A stretch of DNA of 14,964 nucleotides from Chloroflexota bacterium (GCA_027316975.1 DAHVFL010000051.1:1-14964), one strand, 5' to 3'. Numbered from the stretch's first letter, positions 6,842-14,355 are shown. Notes: a model not told the origin generated them from the sequence alone. Translations and numbers: made by a program.

Positions 6842-7984
6842 CTAGCGTGAGGGGACGGTATCGCGTAGCGCGAAGAACTTCCTCAGCGCGGGATAGACCT
6901 CTTTCTTGTCAGAGATGGTCACAGAATTGAATTTCTTATCGTTGATCTTGTTGTACGCAGACATCAATGTGCTGGGTGAGCGATAATGCCCCTCGCGAAT
7001 TTCTCCGTAGCCAAAGATGTTGCATAGTTCCATCAGCTTCGTCACCAGTTGCACGCAGCGGTCGTTGTCCCAGGGCAGGTTATCACCATCAGAGAAGTGG
7101 AACGGGTAAATGTTCCAGTCATCCGGGTTGAAGCGCTCTTTGATGATTTGCAGGGCCAGTTCATAGGCCGATGAGACCTGCGTGCCGCCGCTTTCTCCTT
7201 TATGGAAGAACTCATCCTCGGTAACTTCTTTCGCCTCGGTATGGTGGCTGATGAAGACGATTTGCACGTTGTTGTACTTAGTTCGCAGGAAACGCACCAT
7301 CCAGAAGTAGAAGCTGCGCGCGATGTACTTCTCAAATTCGCCCATCGATCCGCTGACATCCATCATGGCTATCACAACCGCGTTGGATTGATATTTAATG
7401 GTCGGCTCCCACACCTTAAACCGCAGATCATCGGACTTGATATCCTTGAATTTGGCTTCGCCTTTGGCGGCGTTGCGTTTCAGATTTTCCATAATGGTGC
7501 GCTTCTTGTCAAGATTGGTGAGCGGCCCTTTTTTGCGCACATCGGTGAAGCGCACAGCCTCGGTCTGGAGTTCCTGCTGGCGTTTCTGTTCCAGGTTGGG
7601 CAGGCCGAGATCCTCGAAGATCATCGCGGCCAGTTCGTCCATCGTGATTTCGGCTTCGTAGTAATCATACCCGGTCTCTTTGCCAGCATCGCCCTTCTTG
7701 CCCTTGCCGGGGCGCGGCTCCTGAGCAATCACATCTCCCACTTTGCTTTTGCCATTGCCCTCGCCCGCGTGTGTTTGACGGCCTGGATCGTAGCGGAAAC
7801 GGTACTCATCCAGCGAGCGGATGGGCACGCGCACCATTTTCTTGCCATCTGAAAGGATGATATTCTCTTCGCTGACGATATCACCGAGGTTCTTCTTGAT
7901 GGCCTCGCGAATTTTCTCTTTATGACGTTCCTGATCTACCTGCCCCTTGCGGTGCAACGACCAGTCATGTTGTGAGACAGACAT
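6842..7984 (-). CDS. yhbH: YhbH/YeaH (DUF444) family von Willebrand-A domain protein
   Basis: A 380-residue protein. I choose ATG 7984-7982 because AAGGAG lies 8 nt upstream. A GTG three codons earlier (7993) would overlap that ribosome site. The N-terminus 'SQHDWSLHRKGQVDQERH' positions are typical of the sporulation protein YhbH. A Gly/Lys-rich linker (about 68-105) is followed by a VWA domain with the MIDAS metal site D209-V-S-G-S-M-G215, Thr268 in 'GGTQVSSA' and Asp299 in 'FSDGDNL'. VWA domains mediate metal-dependent protein binding, and in this family the partner is thought to be the PrkA AAA+ protein encoded just upstream, like MoxR/VWA pairs; that pairing is from family knowledge and context. 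The gene is separated from prkA by about 350 bp of palindromic repeat and followed after 13 nt by spoVR. Confidence 0.95.
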   Translation of the reverse strand: MSVSQHDWSLHRKGQVDQERHKEKIREAIKKNLGDIVSEENIILSDGKKMVRVPIRSLDEYRFRYDPGRQTHAGEGNGKSKVGDVIAQEPRPGKGKKGDAGKETGYDYYEAEITMDELAAMIFEDLGLPNLEQKRQQELQTEAVRFTDVRKKGPLTNLDKKRTIMENLKRNAAKGEAKFKDIKSDDLRFKVWEPTIKYQSNAVVIAMMDVSGSMGEFEKYIARSFYFWMVRFLRTKYNNVQIVFISHHTEAKEVTEDEFFHKGESGGTQVSSAYELALQIIKERFNPDDWNIYPFHFSDGDNLPWDNDRCVQLVTKLMELCNIFGYGEIREGHYRSPSTLMSAYNKINDKKFNSVTISDKKEVYPALRKFFALRDTVPSR

Positions 7985-8015
7985 GGAGAACACTCCTTAA
8001 CTAGCCAGGGCAGGA

Positions 8016-8059
8016 GCAGAGCCGCCGCCCGTACCCTGTACGGAATACCCTACATTTAC
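8016..8059 (+). repeat. 44-bp direct repeat, copy 1
   Basis: Identical over 44 bases to 8241-8284. It starts gcagagccgccgcccg and ends ccctacatttac. Its first 25 bases are also complementary, with one mismatch, to the inverted copy at 8292-8316. Confidence 0.9.
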
Positions 8060-8124
8060 TAGCCAGGGCGGGGGCCAGCCCCGCCTTTCACTGGGAGGTT
8101 TTTTTGAAACGCGCCGATCTCGCC

Positions 8125-8195
8125 TGTCATTCTGAGCGTAGCGAAGAATCTCTCGCCGGGTAGCACGCAGATCCTTCGCTGCGCTCAGGATGACA
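8125..8195. repeat. REP-like inverted repeat of the 'tgtcattctgagcg' family
   Basis: Arms 8125-8151 and 8169-8195 are 27 bp each with three mismatches, around a 17-nt loop. From memory, sequences beginning 'TGTCATTCTGAGCG.AGCGAAGAATCT' recur between genes in Chloroflexota and other bacteria as dispersed palindromic repeats. The number of copies in this genome cannot be judged from one window. Confidence 0.7.
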
Positions 8196-8240
8196 CCTCC
8201 CGGCTGGTCGGTTCTTTTCTGAAAAACCTCCCAGTGAAAG

Positions 8241-8284
8241 GCAGAGCCGCCGCCCGTACCCTGTACGGAATACCCTACATTTAC
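8241..8284 (+). repeat. 44-bp direct repeat, copy 2
   Basis: Exact copy of 8016-8059. It lies next to the inverted copy, so it can form the local hairpin 8241-8316 described separately. Confidence 0.9.
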
Positions 8285-8316
8285 CTTATCGTATAGGGTA
8301 CGGGCGGCGGCTCTGC
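8241..8316 (-). terminator. Strong hairpin just after the prkA stop
   Basis: Bases 8241-8265 pair with 8292-8316 (24 of 25 positions, very G+C-rich) around a 26-nt loop. In the prkA mRNA the stem begins about 22 nt past the stop codon (8341-8339). No T-tract follows, so it may stabilise the 3' end of prkA mRNA or tune downstream expression rather than terminate. Copy 1 of the direct repeat can compete for the same arm. Confidence 0.55.
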
Positions 8317-8338
8317 CCCTGCCCTGGTCCGGTTGCGG

Positions 8339-11300
8339 CTACCTGTTCAGCAAACTCCCGGTATAGCGTAGAATTTCATTGGCGCATACATGGCAGTACC
8401 CATGTTCTGCCATCAGGCGGTTCACTACCTCGTTAATCTTGCGGAGTTGCTCTTTATCGGGCGTGCGCGTCGAAGTGGTGATCTTCACCACATCGCGCAG
8501 GTCGGCGAAGAGTTTCTTCTCAATGGCCTCCTTCAAGCGTTCGTGGCTGGTGTAATCAAAGGTCATGCCTTTACGCGCCAGCGACGAGATGCGGATCAGA
8601 ATCTCCTCGCGGAAGCCCTTCTTGGCGTTTTCGGTGATGCCAATCTGCTCCTCAATGGAACGCATCAACTGCTCGTCTGGCTCCATGTCCTCTTCGGTGA
8701 TGGGGTCGCGCAGGCGCGTCTTATTACAGAACGCTTCGACATTGTCCAGGTAGTTATTGAGCAGCGTATGCGCCGACTCCTCGTAGGAGTAGACGAAGGC
8801 GCGCTGCACCTCTTTCCTCGCCATGTCGTCGTATTCTTTACGCGCCTCTTGAATGAAGTTGAGGTATCGCTCGCGCTCTTCGCGTGTGATGCTTGTATGC
8901 TGGTCCAGACCATCGCGCAGCGCTCTCAGGGCATCGATTGGATTGATGCAGGTGGTATTCTGCTTCACCAGCGCGCTCGAAAGGCGGTTAATCACATAGC
9001 GCGGCGAAATGCCGTCCATGCCCTCGCGCACAGCTTCATCCTGCAACTCCTTGATGTCCTTCTGCTTGAAGTCTTCGATGTCCTCGCCATCATACAGCCG
9101 CAGCTTCTTCATGATGCTCATGCCCGCCTTCTTAGAGGGTTCAAGGCGCGTCAGCACGGCAAAGATGCTGGCGATACGCAGCGTATACGGCGCGATATGC
9201 ACATTTTGCAACGCGCTCTGCTTGAGCAGCTTCTCGTAAATCTTGATCTCATCCGAAGCGCGCAAGTTGTACGGCACCTTGACGAGAATAATGCGGTCTT
9301 GCAAGGCTTCCGACTTCTTGTTGCCCACAAACGATTGATACTCATGCTCGTTGGTATGGCTCACGACCACTTCATCGGCATAGATCATGCTGAAACGCCC
9401 GGTCTTGATGTTCTGTTCCTGGCTCAGTGTAAGCAGTACATACAGGAACTTCTCATCGCAGTTGTGATTGACAAGACCATTGGCAATGAAGGTACTGGAG
9501 CCGGGCACGTTGAAGTCCCAGCAGTCGGCTTCGCTCTCTTCAATAGAGACAATCTCATCGTAGCATTGCGACTGGTTGAGCAACGCGCTCAATCCGGTAG
9601 GCGGCTCAACCCACCCTTCCAGCTTTCTCAGAACTTTGGTCGCCATCTCGCGCGTGCATGTAGTAGTGCCGGTTCGCAACATGTGCAGATTGATATAATC
9701 CTCGCCTGATACCTGGTACGCGCCCTCACGCGCGCGGTAGCCAGAACCTTCGACCGCCATAGCGCGATCCATAACGACGCGCTGGAGTTCATTCGAGATG
9801 GTTGTCCAGTATGCGGCGGTATTGGGCAATACATCGGCGCGCCCTGCGCGTGGCTGTTCTGCGCGGCGTTTCTCATACGTGAACTGCTTGCGCACAGGCA
9901 AGAGACGCATCTGCGCGGCCAATCGGTCGGCATCCTCGCCGCTGGCAGTTACGCTCCAATACTCACGATAGGAAGCATCTTTCGCGGCTCGTTGCAACGT
10001 CTTCACACGCCGACTTACAACACCCAGGTTCAACAGAACAATCTGAATCTGCTTCGATAGCTCCTCTGAAGTCGTTGCCCAGGAAAGCCTGCCATGCAGA
10101 TTGACCGTGCCATCACCCGCGAAGTAGCCTGCCAGGAATTCCAATACGGACTCACGCGACGACTGGAGCACAGTCCAGGGGATTTCTTTGTTATACGCTC
10201 CTGTCTTGAAACCGCTATATGCCAGGAAATCGGCCAGAGCAACGCTATTCAGTTGTACTACACCGCGATACTGGCGCGGCGTGATACCAAAGATCGATTG
10301 TGTCAGTTGTGTATAGTCCGCGCGCAACTCATCTTCTTGATTGGCAAATCGCACTGTACCATCAGGCCGAACATCACCCTCGGCTACCAGATAGCCAAGC
10401 CAGCGAGCCAACTCAGGTGTCATGCGCTCAGGAATACGAATGGTCAAAGCATGTTTTGATCGCTCTGATTGCCACTGCAAAGCGACATCCTGCCCCCACA
10501 GGTTCTGCCCCTTCTGAATCACAACCCAGTCGCCAACCTGAAGCTCATCATGCCGCTTCCAGACCTGGACACCTTCATCGTTGACAACCAGGATGCGGTG
10601 CTCAAAGCCGCCTTCGGACACATAACCACGCCGCGTTGTAACACATTTCGTTGGCTTCATACCGGCATGATACAGATGCGCCGTTGTTTCGATACCGGTG
10701 CTGGTCGCAATCTGAATAGCAACCTCCCGCGACTCGCCCTCTGGATGATCGAGGTGAGCGAAGGAGTGCAGCCGCCGAATCCCGTATTGCGTGAATATAA
10801 GCGAATTTCCGTTTGCACACTTCAACATCTCGACGAACTCCATGACGCCCCGGTTTGCAATATTCAACTCACCGTCGAACCGGTATGCGCGCGGATCGCT
10901 TTCAACCCCCACTTCACCTATAGTAGAGAGGTCGATACCTCCAACCAGTTCGCTGATGTCCTGGCTGTTGTGTTGCATGAAACCATCGGCAACGAACGAG
11001 TGCGTTCCAGGCACAAGCAGATCATAAACAGGTTCAATCCCGGCGGCGCGAATCTCGCGTACCGCCAGCCAGAGATAGTTCTGTTTGACCAGCGTAGCAA
11101 GCGAACTATGCGCCAACTCGGGCTGTTTAACTAGAACAGTGCGCGCACGATTGAAGGAAAGTTGACGATTGCCAGACATGATGCGTGCCAGGTAGCCATC
11201 GCCTCCATGTCCATTCAACAAAGTTGTGCCATGTGGCAAGTGGTCATAGTTGGTCTTGTTGCTGCGTGTCTCGCGTAGAGGCGATGTTGCTTTGTTGCGC

Positions 11301-12853
11301 AGGGATGGGATTTGTTCAACAAGATCAAGCGCCTGGTCGCCCCGCAAAGTGACATTATAGTACAGTTCGCCATCATCTTCATGGTTCCAGAAAGAGCCGA
11401 TGACGCCCAGATTGAGCAAAGCGATATGCACCTGGCGGGCAAGTTGGCGCGACTTGGAAGTATATTTGAAGGTACTTGATCCTTGTTTGTTGCCGCGAAT
11501 GGTAGCATCTCCCCAGAAGAGACCTTCCAGGAAAGCGAGCATATCCTGTTCGCTACTGCCTAGAACGGAAGCCGGAATAGATTTCGCATGGGAGCCGCGT
11601 GCGATGCCAAGCTCTCCACGCAACCATGTGCTGAGAGCCTTGTTGCTAATCGAAATGTTGAAGTTGTAGGTTTCACCTTTGCGATGAGGTATAGCTTCCA
11701 GTCCGAAAAGATCGCGTGTCAACTCGACAAAGCGGTTAATGAGGGTCTGGCTGCTATTGACGAACCAGGTCTCATAAGGGGTCACGCTGCCTTCTGCCGT
11801 CAAGAGACCCAGCCAGTAGGCCAGTTCAGGCGTCATGTTGCGCGGTTGGCGCGGCATAGGATAGAAACTCTGTGGTAGCTCCGCGCTTTGTCCAAAGATG
11901 CGACTGCCGCGCGCCAGGGCTACATAGTCGTCTGGCTTGAGATCGCCAATTTTGGTCCAGGTCAGTTCGCCACCGTGTTGTAAAGTAAGCAGCGGATGAT
12001 TGGCTGTGCCACGAATGCTATAACCGAGATTGGTCTCAGCCTCATAAATGGGTTGGAAGCCACCACAATAGAACCTGGCGGCTTTTTCCGGGCCGTCAAT
12101 GCCCAGAATAGTCGTTTCAAAGGGTACAAACTCATCTTCACGCGGCTTGTCAGGCAGTTGGAGGTACATGTCCTCCATTGTCTGTAACCCTTGATCGGTC
12201 AGCACAAGGGTATCACCCGTCACGCATTTCGGATCGGATGGTGTGAATGTTCCAACTCCCACTCGATATTTTTCGCTAAATGCAATACGTTTGACGGGAA
12301 CATCTTCGATATGGCCCCTGAATTGCGTATCGATCATATAGCGGCAGTGGGGGCAGAGGTCGCCCTCGATGTACAGGCCAAATTCTTTTTCGACATCGGC
12401 GCGAAGATCATTGGGGATGAGGTGGAGCGGCTCCTCGTGCATGGGGCAATCTCTGATGGCATAGACCGCGCCCTGCTCCGTGCGGCTGTAGGCTTCCAGC
12501 CCGCGTTTCATCAGGTAGACAATCGTAGATTTGCCGCCGCCGACGGGACCCATCAACAGCAGAATACGTTTGCGTACTTCCAGGCGCTGCGCGGCTGAGT
12601 GGAAATACTCGACGATCTGTTGCAGTGGTTTTTCAATGCCGAAGATTTCCTCATTGAAGAAGTTGTAGTTTGGCTCACCGTTGCGGGAAGATTCAAACCC
12701 CGAGTCCATAATCATATGATAAATGCGTTCGTGCGAGAGCCGTCCCACTTCTGGTTTCTTAGTTGCGATCTCGAAGTACTGAGCGAACGTCCCCTCCCAT
12801 TGTAGGTCTCGTTCACGGTCCCTGTATTCCTCTAACCGTTTCACCAGGTCCAT
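8339..12853 (-). CDS. prkA: PrkA family AAA+ serine kinase/protease, interrupted by two inteins
   Basis: The 1504-codon precursor begins at ATG 12853 behind GAGGGTG and ends at TAG 8339. Extein residues 1-209, 630-678 and 1132-1504 join to give 631 aa, matching the usual PrkA length. Visible host features are the Walker A 'GPVGGGKST' (102-110), the conserved 'YRVGVGTFTPSDPK' (196-209), 'ESDPRAYRFDGELN' then the Walker-B-like 'GVMEFVEMLK' (669-678), the sensor segment 'DEVVVSHTNEHEY' (1160-1172), and the C-terminal kinase-like region with 'GYCHVCANEILRYTG' near the end. PrkA (YeaG in enterobacteria) was described as a serine protein kinase and more recently as an ATP-dependent protease controlling sporulation in Bacillus subtilis; it acts in the cytosol with YhbH/YeaH and SpoVR/YcgB. 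The gene leads the operon and is likely driven by the promoter at 13237-13265. The host protein can be active only if both inteins splice. Confidence 0.97.
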   Translation of the reverse strand: MDLVKRLEEYRDRERDLQWEGTFAQYFEIATKKPEVGRLSHERIYHMIMDSGFESSRNGEPNYNFFNEEIFGIEKPLQQIVEYFHSAAQRLEVRKRILLLMGPVGGGKSTIVYLMKRGLEAYSRTEQGAVYAIRDCPMHEEPLHLIPNDLRADVEKEFGLYIEGDLCPHCRYMIDTQFRGHIEDVPVKRIAFSEKYRVGVGTFTPSDPKCVTGDTLVLTDQGLQTMEDMYLQLPDKPREDEFVPFETTILGIDGPEKAARFYCGGFQPIYEAETNLGYSIRGTANHPLLTLQHGGELTWTKIGDLKPDDYVALARGSRIFGQSAELPQSFYPMPRQPRNMTPELAYWLGLLTAEGSVTPYETWFVNSSQTLINRFVELTRDLFGLEAIPHRKGETYNFNISISNKALSTWLRGELGIARGSHAKSIPASVLGSSEQDMLAFLEGLFWGDATIRGNKQGSSTFKYTSKSRQLARQVHIALLNLGVIGSFWNHEDDGELYYNVTLRGDQALDLVEQIPSLRNKATSPLRETRSNKTNYDHLPHGTTLLNGHGGDGYLARIMSGNRQLSFNRARTVLVKQPELAHSSLATLVKQNYLWLAVREIRAAGIEPVYDLLVPGTHSFVADGFMQHNSQDISELVGGIDLSTIGEVGVESDPRAYRFDGELNIANRGVMEFVEMLKCANGNSLIFTQYGIRRLHSFAHLDHPEGESREVAIQIATSTGIETTAHLYHAGMKPTKCVTTRRGYVSEGGFEHRILVVNDEGVQVWKRHDELQVGDWVVIQKGQNLWGQDVALQWQSERSKHALTIRIPERMTPELARWLGYLVAEGDVRPDGTVRFANQEDELRADYTQLTQSIFGITPRQYRGVVQLNSVALADFLAYSGFKTGAYNKEIPWTVLQSSRESVLEFLAGYFAGDGTVNLHGRLSWATTSEELSKQIQIVLLNLGVVSRRVKTLQRAAKDASYREYWSVTASGEDADRLAAQMRLLPVRKQFTYEKRRAEQPRAGRADVLPNTAAYWTTISNELQRVVMDRAMAVEGSGYRAREGAYQVSGEDYINLHMLRTGTTTCTREMATKVLRKLEGWVEPPTGLSALLNQSQCYDEIVSIEESEADCWDFNVPGSSTFIANGLVNHNCDEKFLYVLLTLSQEQNIKTGRFSMIYADEVVVSHTNEHEYQSFVGNKKSEALQDRIILVKVPYNLRASDEIKIYEKLLKQSALQNVHIAPYTLRIASIFAVLTRLEPSKKAGMSIMKKLRLYDGEDIEDFKQKDIKELQDEAVREGMDGISPRYVINRLSSALVKQNTTCINPIDALRALRDGLDQHTSITREERERYLNFIQEARKEYDDMARKEVQRAFVYSYEESAHTLLNNYLDNVEAFCNKTRLRDPITEEDMEPDEQLMRSIEEQIGITENAKKGFREEILIRISSLARKGMTFDYTSHERLKEAIEKKLFADLRDVVKITTSTRTPDKEQLRKINEVVNRLMAEHGYCHVCANEILRYTGSLLNR
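9461..10819 (-). other. PrkA intein 2 (453 aa, LAGLIDADG homing endonuclease)
   Basis: Precursor residues 679-1131. Cys679 follows 'EMLK'; the C-terminal end is 'CWDFNVPGSSTFIANGLVNHN' positions with His1130 and Asn1131, and Cys1132 is the +1 residue. Excision restores 'EMLKCDEKF', a nearly invariant PrkA segment. LAGLIDADG motifs are at 815-827 ('LARWLGYLVAEGD', Glu825) and 904-917 ('FLAGYFAGDGTV', Asp914). Residues about 990-1095 form an extra basic helical linker not needed for splicing. The block-B equivalent reads 'EGGFEHRILV': His752 is kept but the usual Thr is Gly749. Block A 'CANGNSLIFTQYG' also departs from the common C-x-x-G-D form. Splicing is likely, because the host frame and termini are intact, but its efficiency may be altered. 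Confidence 0.93.
10967..12226 (-). other. PrkA intein 1 (420 aa, LAGLIDADG homing endonuclease)
   Basis: Precursor residues 210-629. The upstream splice junction is K209/Cys210 in block A 'CVTGDTLVLTDQG'. Block B is 'GTANHPLL', with the TxxH pair Thr283 and His286. The end 'YDLLVPGTHSFVADGFMQHN' supplies blocks F and G with penultimate His628 and Asn629, and Ser630 is the +1 nucleophile. Two LAGLIDADG motifs lie at about 344-356 ('LAYWLGLLTAEGS', acidic Glu354) and 439-452 ('FLEGLFWGDATI', Asp449), so the homing endonuclease looks intact. Removing the intein restores the conserved PrkA stretch 'TPSDPKSQD'. All residues needed for class-1 splicing are present. Confidence 0.95.
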
Positions 12854-13236
12854 ATGTCACCCTCTCTGTTCTCTATTGTAAGGACGTTGGTACGATCACT
12901 AACTGCTGTCGGGACTCGATGTAGCGCGTCCCACTAAGGCAACCGGTACGTATCATTTGAATGATGCATTTACTACGAACAAACAGGTCTATTGATTTCA
13001 AAAGGGCTGGTTTCTCGCTCGACACTTCGAGTTGTAGAACCCAGCCCTTTCTTTACTCATGCTAAATGGAAGGTGAACCGCTCGACTTCGTCGAGGTAGA
13101 GAATCAACCATTTCGTTTTTAAGCCGTGACAGAAGATGGAAACCCTCCTGTTTTATTCTCAAATGTGGTCCCATTTTCCATTCCTGGCAGAGATGAAACC
13201 TACGAGATTCCGCCATAGAATATGGCTAGTATTCGT
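12854..13236 (-). promoter_or_regulatory. Long 5' leader of prkA
   Basis: If the promoter at 13237-13265 is used, the prkA transcript carries a leader of about 375 nt. It has no convincing coding region. It contains several small stems: gccata/tatggc at 13212-13226, ctcgac/gtcgag at 13081-13095, the large hairpin 13001-13050, and an atcatt/aatgat dyad at 12952-12965. The ribosome site is GAGGGTG just before ATG 12853. No known riboswitch class was recognised. Confidence 0.45.
13001..13050 (-). terminator. Terminator-like hairpin in the prkA leader
   Basis: Arms 13001-13015 and 13036-13050 pair over 14 of 15 positions, with a G+C core (gggctgg/ccagccc) and an inner loop containing a minor stem. 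On the minus strand the stem is followed by TTTTGAAAT, a short T-run; on the plus strand CTTTACT follows. It could be an attenuator within the prkA leader, or simply a terminator of transcripts arriving from the SAM-hydrolase gene. Confidence 0.5.
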
Positions 13237-13265
13237 AGCATACAGCACAGATAAGCATGTGTCAA
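13237..13265 (-). promoter_or_regulatory. Sigma70-type promoter candidate for prkA-yhbH-spoVR
   Basis: On the minus strand a perfect TTGACA (13265-13260) is followed after exactly 17 bp by TATGCT (13242-13237). It lies between the SAM-hydrolase gene and prkA. A sporulation-type sigma promoter might also exist, but I could not identify one. Confidence 0.6.
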
Positions 13266-13396
13266 GTGTAAAAAAGAGCATTCGAGAGGATTTCACAACA
13301 CTTTCACACATCCTTTAAGGAAGGGAATGGCGCTCGACAATCCTCAACGGTCCTGTAAAAGAGACATTCTTAACGGGGCTTCGACAAGCGGTAATG

Positions 13397-14227
13397 TCAC
13401 TTCGATGAAATGACGAAAGTAATAGCGTCTCCATATGCAGCGCCCACCGTTTGCGCCGCATTTCCGTTACGTACCGCAATAGCAATATAGCCCGAACTAT
13501 CGCCATAGATGAATGGGCGGCCATCTTCCGCGCCATCGGCAAAGAATCGCCGGCGCTCATCTATGGTCTTAGCCTGTACTGGAAAGGAAGCCCGCACCTG
13601 TGGAAGATCAAACAGGTCAGGCAGCATAGTCAGGGGGATCGAGGTGATAAGGTTGCCAAAATTGTCAACGTGGATGATGTGCGCGTCGATGGTTGAGTCA
13701 TGCCATGCGGGTTGGCCGGTCGCCAGGCGTTTGAGGTTGGTCGGGTCTATGGCTGTCCCCAGGTCGCCCATAATAGCAGACCCCTCGCGCGCCAGGTGTG
13801 CTCCGACGGGCGAAAAGATATCGCGGCCATGAAAAGTCGCGCTAACATGTCGCAAGTGATAGGCTGGATTCGAGAGCAGAACGGCTGCATGAGCCTGCTG
13901 TTCAGCGAGGATATAGCTAAATAGTCCATTGTCGGGACCAACAAAGAACCATTCACCCGCGTAAAGAGCAATAGCCCCTCTCGAACTGCCGACTCCAGGG
14001 TCTACCACGCACACAAAGACCGTATTGGCAGGGAAATAGCGATAGGAGGCTCCCAGAACCCACGCGCCGGAAGCAACGCGCTGCGGTGGAATATCGTGGG
14101 TAAGATCAACGATCTGTACATCGGGCGTAATGCCAGCGATTACCCCTTTCATTACTCCGATATCTGCCTCACCGGTGCCAAAGTCTGTCATTAAAGCAAC
14201 TACGGGATATGTTGAAGCGTTTACCAT
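13397..14227 (-). CDS. SAM hydroxide adenosyltransferase (S-adenosylmethionine hydrolase, DUF62)
   Basis: A 276-residue protein of the DUF62/fluorinase-chlorinase fold family. I choose ATG 14227-14225 (M-V-N-A-S), because the family core 'VVALMTDFG' starts 8 residues later. An open frame continues to a GTG at 14347, but that lies in the transposon end hairpin and adds 40 unrelated residues. The conserved Asp-Arg-His triad is visible as Asp76 and Arg83 in 'VDPGVGSSR' and His133 in 'TFHGRDIF'; 'GPDNGLFS' and 'DNFGNLIT' complete the SAM-binding signature. The expected reaction is SAM plus water giving adenosine and methionine. The D-R-H triad points to this hydrolase type rather than a halogenase. 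Its original upstream region may have been replaced by the adjoining IS element, and AAGGA about 11 nt before the start is a modest ribosome site. Confidence 0.93.
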   Translation of the reverse strand: MVNASTYPVVALMTDFGTGEADIGVMKGVIAGITPDVQIVDLTHDIPPQRVASGAWVLGASYRYFPANTVFVCVVDPGVGSSRGAIALYAGEWFFVGPDNGLFSYILAEQQAHAAVLLSNPAYHLRHVSATFHGRDIFSPVGAHLAREGSAIMGDLGTAIDPTNLKRLATGQPAWHDSTIDAHIIHVDNFGNLITSIPLTMLPDLFDLPQVRASFPVQAKTIDERRRFFADGAEDGRPFIYGDSSGYIAIAVRNGNAAQTVGAAYGDAITFVISSK

Positions 14228-14338
14228 GTGTTGGGTGTTCCTTGCCTTTCTCAAGCATCGAGGTACCGTTTTTATGTGTTCGCGCGTTCTTACTTCCTCT
14301 GAAAATATTCTTGAGGTATCAATGTATGTTATAGTTCC

Positions 14339-14355
14339 AAAATGCACAGCATTTT
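14339..14355. repeat. Subterminal hairpin at the IS200/IS605 right end
   Basis: AAAATGC (14339-14345) pairs perfectly with GCATTTT (14349-14355) around an ACA loop. The stem overlaps the tnpB stop codon. IS200/IS605 elements carry such foldbacks near their ends for TnpA recognition, so this is the probable right-end structure. The exact cleavage site was not identified. Confidence 0.5.

Larger units (their letters stand above)
8005..8327. repeat. Nested composite palindromic repeat filling the prkA-yhbH gap
   Basis: The space between prkA and yhbH is almost wholly repeat. The outer arms 8005-8040 and 8292-8327 are inverted repeats with 34 of 36 matches. Inside them, 8084-8103 and 8222-8241 are exact 20-bp inverted repeats. 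Inside those, 8125-8151 and 8169-8195 form a third inverted repeat with 24 of 27 matches. A further 7-bp stem sits at 8067-8085. No ORF is present. The pattern looks like layered insertion of small non-autonomous elements. It would be transcribed within the operon and fold into strong RNA structure. Confidence 0.85.

Noticed and set aside
8016..8284. CRISPR-like array from the 44-bp direct repeats
   Set aside because: Only two copies, separated by about 180 bp of other inverted repeats, with no cas genes.
8390..9709. A 439-codon plus-strand ORF opposite the 3' half of prkA
   Set aside because: It is antisense to a well-supported gene and has no recognisable motif; long antisense frames are expected from biased codon use.
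10469..11134. A 221-codon plus-strand ORF opposite the prkA inteins
   Set aside because: Antisense shadow of intein coding sequence, with no domain and no ribosome site.
13166..13174. T-box-like sequence (TGGGACCAC on the minus strand) in the prkA leader
   Set aside because: It lacks the full T-box core and specifier-loop architecture, and prkA is not an amino-acid or tRNA-ligase gene.
12998..13216. A 72-codon minus-strand ORF in the prkA leader
   Set aside because: No ribosome site, no recognisable domain, and it runs through the stem-loop region; probably chance.
14228..14347. N-terminal extension of the SAM hydrolase to GTG 14347
   Set aside because: It begins inside the IS end hairpin and adds 40 residues unlike the family.
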